DNA of 64,000 bases. It comes from Gautieria morchelliformis (lineage: Eukaryota; Basidiomycota; Agaricomycetes; Gomphales; Gomphaceae). Below are positions 22,110 to 31,950 of this stretch, one piece after another (position 1 is the first letter of the stretch; every line of letters begins with the position of its first letter). The stretch is from NCBI GenBank assembly GCA_015179125.1, contig WHVA01000532.1:1-64000 (forward strand), written 5' to 3'. The notes under the pieces are model-generated. The model worked only from the letters and a program-made list of their open reading frames with translations. It did no database searches and had not been told where the DNA came from. The position numbers were made by a program, and so were the translations under genes.

Positions 22110-22870
22110 CATCTCACCCATAATGTCGAGTCAGCCTGGTGCAGCCACAAGGTTGTCACAATCGTCTTTCTTGACATTGCAAATGCCTTCCCCAACGTGG
22201 TGACCAACTGCCTCCTCAAAAACATGTCCAGACTAGGATATCCAGCAGAGATTGTTGTTTTCTTTGAAGCCATGCTCAGAAATAGAAAAACCAGGCTAAG
22301 CTTTGATGACATCTCCTTGATGCCCATTGATATTGACAATGGAATCGGGCAGGGCGAAACTGCTTTGATCATCCTTTACCTCATCTATAGCTATGGCCTA
22401 GCCATTCCACAGGGTGCAAATTAAGATGGCGACGCCTACATGGACGACAATTTCTTCATAGCAACCAGTGACCCCTTCAAAGAGGCCAATGAGATACTCA
22501 ACATGCTCGACAAACAGACGGCCTGGTCAGCAGCCCACAATTCCCACACCAAACTCTCCAAGTTTCAATGCCTAAGGCTCATGCAATGTAAGAACATACT
22601 ACCTACTGACTTTATCCACAGACAGACACAGCATGTTATCGCATGTGTGCCAGAAGCGCGCTTTCTAGGGGCCCTGATCAGCCAGGAGCTCAGATGGCAC
22701 CAGCACGTACAGCAGGCGGTACAGAAAGCTGAGAGCCTTCTCCTGGCTGTGAAGAGGCTTACCCTGCCCTCATTCGGTCTCCCTGAACGTCATGTCCGCA
22801 AGCTCTACATCTCCATGGTGCTGCCCAAGCTTGAATACGCGCTCCCGGTATGGTACACCCCTCCACACCA
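22110..22870 (+). pseudogene. LINE (non-LTR) reverse transcriptase fragment
   Basis: The first frame has VFLDIANAFPNV (catalytic palm aspartate) and GIGQGETALIILYLIYSYGLA, then a TAA at about 22422. The second has AYMDDNFFIA (YMDD at 22437-22448, where many LINEs have YADD), FLGALISQELRWHQHV and LYISMVLPKLEYALPVW, which are typical thumb and connection blocks of Tad/Jockey-type enzymes. The 5' part is cut by the LTR ending at 22109, and similarity fades after about 22870 in changing frames. Non-functional. Confidence 0.8.
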
Positions 22871-24350
22871 AGCTGCCAGCATGGGACACCCACTTGTTAT
22901 CTCTCCTAACCCGATTGGTCCTTGTCCGGAAACCTCCTCGGTGTTCTCTACCACACTTGGCAGTTCTTTTCGCTCTGCGCCATCTTCCCGTCTATTGACT
23001 GTCAGCATGGATTTTCGTATCTGGGAGGAGCCCCGCCAAAGTTATGTGCTCTTCGTACGTCACTCCTCGCTTCTCGAAGAAGTAGAGCCCACCTCCATGC
23101 TGAACGACATGTTTGTCCCTTGGGGAAACTGGGGACCATAAAAGACCAGAATGATGCGTACATTGTTTAAGATGTATAGGGGAATGTGCCACAGCACATG
23201 TTCAAATGGGAACCGGTCCAACGCAAAGTCGCAGACTGATAGGAATGGATATCGCGCGGCCAGTCCCATTGAGACCACCAACTGCTTGCGGGTCCTCAAA
23301 CTTTGAACGGCTGATGGGATAGGTTCTGTGAAAGGCTGGGGAAGCAGTGGAAGACGTAGGTGTCTGAGAAATTAGCGTTTAAAAGCGACATGTTCTGTAA
23401 CCAACGCACCGCGCCGCTTGTTCATTGACAGGACATGCCGCGATGCGATCAGCGATCGGGAGCTGATAATAATGAAATACAAGGGGCCGACTTGCAAAAG
23501 CAGAAACGTCATACACGAAGAGTTTCTACCGTGTGAGATAGTCTTCATCAGCTTAGTATCCCCGTGCTGGACGAAGAGACAAAGGTAATGGAAGAAATCG
23601 TTGGTAGATGTCTCTCTCCTACAATGTTTCCAAGCAGATTGGAATGCTTGGACAGCCGCCAGGTATACGTGTGTTAGCATTTAGCAGGGATGCACGAATT
23701 AGAGGGGTCAGTTGGGGAGCGACTGTGCTGTTGTGCTTCCTTCGGTAATTGTGCGATATTTACCATCGTACTCAAGTCTCTATTGCGCAAATTCTGCGTG
23801 TATTCAGGCACGGAAGTCAAGTGTGCCTTTCGGGTCGAGTCGTCAATGAGAACCGTGGTATAAGTAGACATTCGGAAGAAAGTCGAGTACGCACAGGAAT
23901 TGAGCATGCTCCCGCAACGCGGGGCTTACCGTAAGACGGATAGAAAGCGTCCATTCAGGGCAAATATGAGCAGTTTTATATGTGAATAAGGGTATGCTGC
24001 ACGGAGCAAGACGGAGTAAGCAGCGGTGAGGTACCATGGATAGCCGAATTGGCAGAGATGCTGCCATAGCCTCTGTATACGAGCGGTCCTCTGCGGCAAA
24101 CCGATTTCGAGAACGCAAAATGTGGGTGTGGGTGGAAAATCGTTCCGGGGAACGCGTGACCCATGTCAGTGACGGCCAGCTGCGGCCAATGCTGCTCAAG
24201 TCGGTATCTTCTGACTTCAATCGTTCATCATACGATCCAGCGAGGCAATTTGCATCAGGCTCTCAAATTTCAATGAATTTGTCGGTATGGGATGCATGCC
24301 TTCTACGAGCACATGATTCTCAAATTTCATATGGGCCAACTCGTTGAAAA
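22871..24350. other. no recognisable gene
   Basis: Possible decayed 3' end of the LINE up to about 23150, then short random frames only. Confidence 0.4.
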
Positions 24351-24353
24351 CCC

Positions 24354-24719
24354 TCATGTTCTCCGCGACGTCTTGCCTTTGCGTGAAAAGGCTTTTGTGG
24401 CCACGTCATCTATCTCCTTGTCGCTGAGCGGCTTCCAGCATGTCTGCTCCAGATGTCGCCGAAGATGAGCTTTTCGGGCGTACGTCGTCGGCACACCATA
24501 TTTTGTGCACCTGTAGGGGCACGGCACCACCAGCTCCTCCGCACGGCGAAGGTCAGCCTCGGATTTGATGATCTTGGCACCAGATAGGTCCATCGACCCA
24601 TTCTTAATGCGCCTTTTATCGATACATCTACGCCGCATGTCTTGCCGCATCCACTGTCCAACCGGCACTGGGATGAGTGCTGTGCCGTCTCCGTATGCCA
24701 TACGGAGACGGCACAGCAC
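24354..24719 (-). CDS. hypothetical protein with a Cys/His cluster
   Basis: Frame of 121 codons starting at GTG 24719. The C-terminal half carries CPYRCTKYGVPTTYARKAHLRRHLEQTC, a Cys/His arrangement resembling one degenerate C2H2 finger, followed by a basic tail (SRKGKTSRRT). The start lies inside a 57-bp perfect palindrome, so the true N-terminus may be in an upstream exon, perhaps around 24740-25200, where overlapping minus-strand frames are also open. It could be the last exon of a small gene or chance. Confidence 0.3.
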   Translation of the reverse strand: MLCRLRMAYGDGTALIPVPVGQWMRQDMRRRCIDKRRIKNGSMDLSGAKIIKSEADLRRAEELVVPCPYRCTKYGVPTTYARKAHLRRHLEQTCWKPLSDKEIDDVATKAFSRKGKTSRRT

Positions 24720-24727
24720 TCATCCCA
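24669..24727. repeat. long perfect palindrome
   Basis: GGGATGAGTGCTGTGCCGTC (start of the left arm, 24670-24697) is followed after one base (24698) by its exact reverse complement at 24699-24726. One more pair (24669/24727) also matches, giving 29-bp arms around a 1-nt centre. Palindromes this long with no spacer are unstable in cells, so it may be recent or an assembly fold-back. Confidence 0.85.
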
Positions 24728-24739
24728 AAGCCGGCATGC

Positions 24740-25703
24740 GGTGACAGCAACAACGCGGGCAAGGGTCCCCTGACCTGGTATCCAGCTCTGCAGGATGCGG
24801 GGCAGCCGACGGTCCAGGGATGCCAAGAAATACGAGGCAGTGGCGCCGTTGCGTGAAGAAGACTGCTGGGCGAGAACGCAGGTGGCAGCGGCGCAGGGCA
24901 CGCGGAATGGGATGCTAGGGCTCGCTGGGACCTCTAGGAGTCGTTGGGGCCATGTCTGAAGGTGCGAGGAAGGCAAGGGAACGCTCTGGGGCCGAGGGCA
25001 CGAATGGATGACATTGCGCGCCCGGCGCGGCTTTCAGAACCTCCAGAGCAGGTTGGGGACCTCTTGAGAGTCTCCAAAGGTGGATGCAGGCAGCGGTAGG
25101 CCCGCAGAAAGCTTTCCGTTCGTTTTGAGCGAACGCGCCGATGGATGCGCAAGTCTGTCGTTGGTGTTGACGATGACGGCGAACGTGTGACGTGTGACAT
25201 AGAACAGAGACTGCTCAGAGCCGCAGCAGGCAGAAAAATGTGAAGTAGAAGTGGTGCTGGTAAGGACTATACCACAGAGTGGAGATTAGGTGATAGTAGA
25301 GGATGGCGTTGTGAAGACCGAAGAATCCACCACGTTCGACGCGGGGCACACCATTATGTGAGGTACTTAGCTGTCCTGTGTCAAGAGTGGGGTCCCATTC
25401 TTCTCTACCTACCCGATATCACTAGCTACTTATATAGCGTAACTAGAACAAGGGGAAAGAAAGAACAATAGCCGTTCGCACTTGTGGGCGCTTGTATGAA
25501 CCATAACTGTAACTAGACCTTACACTCGGAGTCAGTGGGATGAGCCGCGCGGTACGGCATAATGTCCGACACAGGCTCTTCGTTACCTACGTGGTCACAA
25601 CCTGTGTAGGGTATGTCCTGCCGGACAGAACGGTACTCTGAGCGAGCACTGCTGACCGCTGCGCTGTTCTGAAGTATCTTGTCACCGTAAACCTGGTCGA
25701 AGT
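24740..25703. other. no firm gene
   Basis: Overlapping minus-strand frames of 60-190 codons between 24410 and 25200 have GC-rich composition but no motif I can name. Nothing is recognised from 25200 to the hAT element. Confidence 0.35.
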
Positions 25704-26279
25704 TAGGGCTGCACACCGTCCGTATTACGGCTATGGCCATATAATGTACGGCGAGTTGACGGATACGGCAGACCGTATACCGTCCGTATGATCGACACCT
25801 CACCCCCTCTGACAGTACGGTACGGGTACCGTACCGTCCGTATTACGGTTGACGGATCCATAGGTGATCTATTATAGCTCAGCCTAAACTTAGATCACTC
25901 ACCGGCTTCCTTACTGCACATGACCGGCGGCAAAACTAAAATAATGATAATATCACACCCAGCCGCTCGCTACGGTGTGCGCGTGCGGCAGAATGTCAGC
26001 AGGGGTGAACGGGAGCATGAGCGCCACGTAAATGGCCTGCCTACCAGCGGTAGCGCCCGTCGGCCGATGCCTTTTTGGGCTCGGCTACAAGGTTTTCGGG
26101 ATTTTCCGAATGCATGCCGTACACACCGTACACGGCCGTATTTTTACGGTATCATACGGCGTCAACCCGTACCATATACCGTGCCGTCAGCAGCGCACAC
26201 AAACCCTTGACGGTACGGGTGCCGTGGCCGTAACACGGCACCGTACAGCCGTGGTTGTATGGCACGGTGTGCAGCCCTA
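25704..26279. mobile_element. non-autonomous hAT element (576 bp)
   Basis: Perfect 16-bp terminal inverted repeats, TAGGGCTGCACACCGT at 25704-25719 and its reverse complement at 26264-26279. A perfect 8-bp target duplication, GTCGAAGT, lies at 25696-25703 and 26280-26287. The 8-bp duplication and TAGGG terminus are diagnostic of the hAT superfamily. Both subterminal regions are filled with short CCGT/ACGG motifs in both orientations (ACGGTACGGGTACCGT near 25815, ACGGTACGGGTGCCGT near 26208), typical of hAT transposase binding arrays. No transposase is encoded, so it would need an autonomous relative. Confidence 0.95.
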
Positions 26280-26287
26280 GTCGAAGT

Positions 26288-28300
26288 TGCCCATCGGCGG
26301 TGCGCAATGCTGCCATTCCACTTGGCCGCTTGAGAAAAGGTGAGTACTGGTCTAGCGTGCCATAGGATGCTTGTCCCTACCCGTAATCTGAGAATATCTG
26401 ACCAGCCAAGTCGTATGTGACAGGTTCCGTCCCTGGGTGAAATTCTGGGCCGGCGACTGGTCCACTGGCAACACATGGTGGAAACTGTGGAACAAACCCG
26501 TCTGCCGTCAGAAGCGACGCATTTCTGTGTGTGAGCCAGTGAGCTTTTCTTCACTCTGACAGAACCTGGCGAAACATACTGAGAGGGTTGACCGGTGTTA
26601 TCAGTCCAATCTGGGGTGACCGAGGTGCTACCTGACACAGCTCCAACAAGCTGCTCTAGCGGATACTCTAACAGCCATGCTCGTGGGTGGACAGGTGCGT
26701 CCTGCTGAGAGTGATCTATAGCCGCATAACATGGGGTGGCGTATGCGGCCGAGACCTCGTTACTCCAGTGCTCTGACCCGCCTATATCACCCTGAAACAT
26801 TGTTAGTGGCATACATCGCAAGTTTGAGAAGAATGCTAACTCTTTGGTTCTGTGAAGGGCCGGTTAGTCCGAGCATATTCACTCGGACCGGCCACTGATG
26901 GTTGTGGCTCAAAAAAATCATTCTGGGGACTGTTGTACTCAACCCGGACAGGGGATGGCTGCAAGGGAAAATATGGCGCGAAGGCAGTTACATGGGTCCT
27001 CGTTAACGGCGTACTGCTATAGTGCGTGTAGCTGGTGTGGGACGCCATCTGGGATCAGAGTATGTTGCGGTAAGGAAATGAAAGCAAGCTCTTTATATAT
27101 CTACTTGGAGCATTCCACAAATAGTCAGCCTAATCCACGCTTGCATTGAGTCCGATATGCTGAGAACAGCGTTATAGAGTTTACGTGTCAAAAACGTCGA
27201 AACACGCATCAACGCCACGCAGATCACAGGACAAGAGTCATGCGTTAAGCATTTCAAATACAATGGCTGTGCTCTCAATGATACAAATTTGAATAGAGAC
27301 GATAGGAACAGGGAAAAGGTAGGGAAGTGACGCACTTGATCCAGTATCCTGGGGAATCACCCATCTTCACATGGAATAGATTGTGGTATGGCTCAGTTCA
27401 TTGTGACCTCATAGGCTTGGTTTAAGTCATGCACGTCCCGGAAGTTAAATATTTGTGTACCAATATCCGGTGCTCAAGGCCTCCTAGTCAGGGAGCAGTC
27501 AAACCAAGTTCGGATCGATCCTGTCGAGTTGCAATAATAAGGCGTGCCTGACACTCTAACCATGAGGTGTAAACGCTAGCTTCTGGCCAAGAATATCTAA
27601 CCATGTTTTAAGCAATCATAGAAGCACAAGCAAATATTCTGGGTAATGAGTGCCAAAGTACCATCGGGTTTTAAAAACATTTCTAAATGGGAACACACCG
27701 AACACGGCGATCGATCACCCCGTTTCTGAAAGTCGTGAGGCCTCGGACTTTGTCGACGAGTGCCTCAATTTATGGACGTGGACGGATGGCACTGCTGAGG
27801 ACAGCTTCGACCTGTGAAGGCTTGTCAGTGTTGAAGTATCCATCGCTCAACCATTCATTACTCATCTATGGTCACTCGTGGTTCCACCAGTTCAAGCTCC
27901 TCTCGAATAACGGTAAGGCTGACTTACGCAGCAACGCCCGCTACCAGCATTAAGTGCAGAATTACGCTGAGGCCAGCACCGGCTGCTTTCTGCGGGGAGT
28001 GAGTGTGATGCTATTTGATTTGTGTTCTGATCAAGTGACTATCGGTTTGAGTATTCCTCAAACACTTGTATGCAATAGTAACATTATGGCTTTTAACGTG
28101 ACAATAAAAGGGAAGTAGATAGTGTAGCAGTGAAGGTATAGCAAGTATTTATACTTATGCCGAAAGGGATGAACCTAAAAAAAGAAGGTAGCTAGAGTGA
28201 TACTTCAAGGAATGGTTTCAAAGACTGTCACCAAGTTAAGCAACATTTTACGCTGGAGATGGTTCTACCACCGCTTTTGTAATTAGCGCCATGAGTATCT
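26288..28300. other. no recognisable gene
   Basis: The longest minus-strand frame here (26162-26821) overlaps the hAT right end and has no known motif. No tRNA, 5S rRNA or LTR terminus is recognised. Confidence 0.4.
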
Positions 28301-28304
28301 CGTG

Positions 28305-28700
28305 CTACGCCATCAGCTCCAGCAATATCTGCGCTGCATCCAGGTTGGCTGCAGTGAATAGATGCGAATTACACTCTTTGTCCCAGAGCAGGTGATGCCG
28401 GTTGAAATCTCCCATCAACAGCATGTGTGCCATGTCAATCGCTCTCTCCCCTTGCCGGTCAGCTTGAATCGTGTCCTGAATTTGCTGCAACACTTGTGAA
28501 TGGGTGCCATCAACATATACATTGAATAAAGTAATGGTTCCTAGGTTAGTGTGTATGAGCATAGCTACTATGTCCTGAGATGCAACGTCAATCTGTCGCC
28601 ACATGCTGGAGCTGAGCCGCCTGCTGATGAAGGTGGTCACTTGGGTTTTTTTGGGGTTGTCTCTGTACGCTGTGGGGGTTAGCGAATACCACCTGTGTCC
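28305..28700 (-). pseudogene. LINE endonuclease fragment
   Basis: Minus-strand frame with TLFNVYVDGTHS and MLLMGDFNRHHLLWDKE, the catalytic block of the AP-endonuclease-like domain that nicks target DNA in LINEs, followed by NLDAAQILLELM. The frame is open upstream to about 28700 (TAYRDNPKKTQVTTF). The reverse transcriptase that should follow is absent downstream (below 28305), so this is a short relic, independent of the plus-strand LINE at 22 kb. Confidence 0.8.
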
Positions 28701-29399
28701 CCTTTGATGGTGCTATCGACCTTTGTCTTCTTGTTGCTTCAAGGGGTGACGGGTTGGGAAATGGCAGGCTATTGAGTACTCATACCAAAAAAGCCAGTAT
28801 GTTATTAAAAGAAGAGTGATTGGTCATACTGAGGGACATGTCTGAATTCGCCAGTAAAAAGCACTTCACATTTAGAACATGGTCAAGATAGATTCTGCAG
28901 GCATATGAAAAATTGCAGTCACCAAAAACAATTCCATGGCAAGAAAGGTCAGCTTGAACACCCGGCAATAACCAAGAAAAAGCGGACAAAATGGGGTGAA
29001 GGAGGGAGTCTATACAAGATATAGTGTGCACAATGGAGTTCAAAGGGTTTGGGGGTTGTCATTTGTGCAGACTGGACGCATGAGGAGGCTACTGACAACA
29101 ATTAAGAGCAAGGATGGACGAAAAGAAAAAGGTAACGTACAGGAAGCTACCATTCATAGGCATAAGACATAAAATAAAGCAAGTACAGTGTGTATTTGGC
29201 TTTCGTTGCTCTATTCTACTTACACGAAGCAATGAAAATGAAGACAGTAGGAGTTACATAAACACGAGTTGTCAGCGCTGTGAAAAAGTTTGAAGTTCTT
29301 TCGTGGGAGAAAAGGCGAATTACTCAGAGAAAAATGAAATTTTGGCAGAGGGCCTAAGACAATTGTCGCGTTCAAGACCCGCTTACCTAATGGTAGCAG
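28701..29399. other. no recognisable gene
   Basis: AT-rich short frames only. The flank or end of the E element's 3' LTR may lie at the right edge. Confidence 0.35.
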
Positions 29400-29702
29400 G
29401 AATCCCATAGTTACAGTAGCTAGTCACTGTATATTTTTCTGAGACCTCACGAGTCGAGGAATAATGTCCTTTTACTATCACTGTGGAACGAAGGAGTAAT
29501 AATAATCTGTTATCTGATGATCTACTCGAGATCGTCTGCCTTTATATACAAAATATGATGTCCGTTACATTACTAATATCTTCGAGCTGCTGTGCCGATG
29601 CGATGCCAGTGCACCAGCAACCCGGAGTCGAGAGTGTTTCAAACTTCCGGCTAAGTGCGTGCCGGCTCTGCCTTGGCGATACCATCGTCCCGATTACTAA
29701 CA
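29400..29702 (-). repeat. 3' LTR of copia element E, outer end unresolved
   Basis: Read on the minus strand, a polypurine tract TGAGGGGGAG (just above 29702) is followed by TGTTAGTAATCGGGACG, a TG-type LTR start. A TATATAAAG-like box lies near 29545 on the same strand. The far terminus could not be fixed because the 5' LTR is outside the window. The E pol frame runs into this LTR and stops at 29651. Confidence 0.6.
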
Positions 29703-31506
29703 CTCCCCCTCAGCGAGAAGTCCCTTCGGCAAAATCCTAATTTCCCTAGTAAATACCTATGTTGGTGTAAGTCCAGCCCCTTCGTAAATATGTCCGCTAC
29801 GTTCTCCTTCGTCGGTACGTACGTAAGTGATGCCTTGTGAGAGGCCACTTTTTCACGGATGAAGTGATATGCGACATTGATATGTTTGGTATGCGCATGA
29901 TACGTTGCGTCATGTGATAGTGTAATGGTGCCTAGATTGTCTGATCGAAGTGACGTGGGTTGGGCTTGATCTATTCCTAGCTCCTCAATGAAGCACCTCA
30001 GCCAGATCAATTGCTTGGCACCCTCGGTAAGTGCCATGTATTCGGCCTCCGTGGTAGATAACACGATCGTTCGCTGCTTCTTCGAGCTCCATGCAATGGT
30101 TCCCCCTCCTAGTATAGCTACATAGCCACTAATAGACAGTGCGTCGTTTCTATTAGCATAATCCGAGTCAACGAATATTTCGAGGTCGAGACCAGTGTCT
30201 CATCGGAAGGTTATGCCATCGTCACGTGACCCCTTGAGGTACCTGAGCGCGTGCTTGATTGCCGTCCAGTGCTCGGCTCCATAAGTAGTAGTGAATTGGC
30301 TCAGATGTTGTACGGTAAAAGCTAAATCGGGTCACGTGCTGAGTGCTGCATACATTAATGATCCGATTGCTTTAGCATAGGGTACTTCAGCAGTTGGACC
30401 TGGTGAGTCCATGGGTGTTGTGAGTTTGATCATTTTGTGTAGAGGTGTAGATACGGAATGAGCCGTCGCCATGTTGAATCGATCGAGTATGATGTCGATG
30501 TAATGTCCTTGAGACATAGTCAGTGTTCCCTCATCCCTATTCCTCTCAACTCTAATTCCCAAGATTTTCTTCATTTCTCTTAAATCTGTTAAAGGGAATT
30601 TTCCATGAAGCTCCCCCTTGAGCTTAACCATCCTTCCTTTGGAATCAGCAAATAATCCGAAGTCATCTACGTATACTGATATGACTTCGATTGAGTCCTT
30701 ATCTTGTCTGATGTAGACGCATTCATCGGCTGTACTTTGATGAAAGCTGAGATCAAGTAGTAATTTGCGTAAGCGCTGATGCCAAGCTCGTCCCGATTGC
30801 TTGAGTCCATAGAGTGCTCTGTATATTCTTAGAACACGTCCAGATCCATCATCAAAACCGTCAGGCTGGCGCACATCTATAGTTGAATTGAGATAGGCAC
30901 CTTTGACATCCATCATTTCGATTTCCCAATCGAGTGTGTTTGCGATGGCTAATAGAACACGTAGTGAATCGAACTTGACCACGGGTGAAGTTATTTCGTA
31001 GTAATCCATCCCTGGTCTCTGTGTGAATCCCTGAGCCACAACCCTTGCTTTGGCCTTATCAAATTGTCCATCCGGTTGCGTTTTGATGGCGTATACCCAT
31101 CGGCAACTGATAGCTACTCGTCCGGGTGGTAGTTCTGTTAATTCCCATGTTCCTAGCATCTTGTGTTGATCCATTTCAATTTCCATCGCTTTCTCCCAGA
31201 TCGGCGCATCATCACGTGATACCGCCGCTCTGTAATTCTCAGGTTCAGTGACGATTTCTCTCATTATGTAAACCTGCTCGGTGCATCCTGAATCATTCAG
31301 TTTCCGGTAATCCGGTCTTTGAGTGATACACGCGCTCCGTCGAATCTGTGGAGCTGGCGCTTGTTCAGGTGGATCAGGAACGGGCATCGTCTGGGGTGAT
31401 GACGTCTGCGGGGTAGATGGGATCGGGTCCGGCACATGCTCGCGCGGTGAGTGCTCCCCCTTGAGCGGTGCCGTAGTACTATCATCATCATTATCCGGGA
31501 TAGGAT
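29651..31506 (-). pseudogene. copia E pol, reverse transcriptase and RNase H part
   Basis: Ty1/copia-type RT, with WEKAMEIEMDQHKMLGTWEL, ALYGLKQSGRAWHQRL and the active site VYVDDFGLFA (about 30670), then RNase H with SSKKQRTIVLSTTEAEYMAL and the YVPTKENVADIFTKGL end block. The frame is continuous but holds two TGA codons, at 30332-30334 (in LST-stop-PDLAF) and 30200-30202 (in TFR-stop-DTG). The first replaces a codon that is normally Arg, so CGA-to-TGA is likely. The C-terminal codons run into the LTR. Non-functional. Confidence 0.9.
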
Positions 31507-31511
31507 AGAGT

Positions 31512-31937
31512 TGTTGGGTGCATTTATGCTCCTGCACCAAAATCAAGCCAAATAGATTCCACCATTCGTATTTCTTTTGATTTTGACTTGAAACCATGCT
31601 GACATTCATTCTATGATTTGTCAAATTTTTCTTTGATTTTTCGAAGCTGTATTTCTACTTCTTTTCATGTTCTGTCCAACCGACCCTTTGTGGGTGGTTG
31701 TGGACAGGTTTCCTTTTTGAGGTGCGGCTGTTCACTACCGTGCTACGTTCTATGGGCGCTTAGCATGGCATACGGTGGTACCACGGGCGCTAAAGCGCCG
31801 GCTAGTAGTACATGCGCATGAGACACATTTCCCCCCTCTCTCAGTGACAACTAAATTCACTGAGAGAGTGAATTAATTTCTAGTCTTCTTTTGAGCACCA
31901 AGTCTGGACCTACTGCCTATAATTCCTGTCCTCTACA
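31512..31937 (+). repeat. 5' LTR of copia A (426 bp)
   Basis: Begins TGTTGGGTGCATTT and ends CCTGTCCTCTACA. It contains a 12-bp stem, 9-nt loop hairpin at 31836-31868 (CTCTCTCAGTGA and its complement). Near-identical to 52934-53359. Confidence 0.95.
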
Positions 31938-31950
31938 GGGTTATGGGCCC
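31938..31950 (+). other. primer-binding site of copia A, overlapping the gag start
   Basis: GGGTTATGGGCCC abuts the LTR. It is complementary to the anticodon arm of eukaryotic initiator tRNA-Met (GGGCCCAUAACCC in animals, one U:C difference in yeast), the half-tRNA priming mode known from Drosophila copia. The gag ATG (31943-31945) is inside it, opposite the CAU anticodon. Confidence 0.8.

Noticed and set aside
25696-26287. CRISPR-like or satellite array from repeated CCGT motifs
   Set aside because: Motifs are short, irregular, in both orientations and confined between perfect hAT termini with an 8-bp duplication.
26162-26821. Minus-strand frame of 219 codons as a gene
   Set aside because: It crosses the right end of the hAT element and its target duplication and has no recognisable domain.
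27420-27540. Possible 5S rRNA or tRNA-like segment
   Set aside because: No match to the conserved 5S internal control region and no cloverleaf or GGTTCGAATCC box could be made out.
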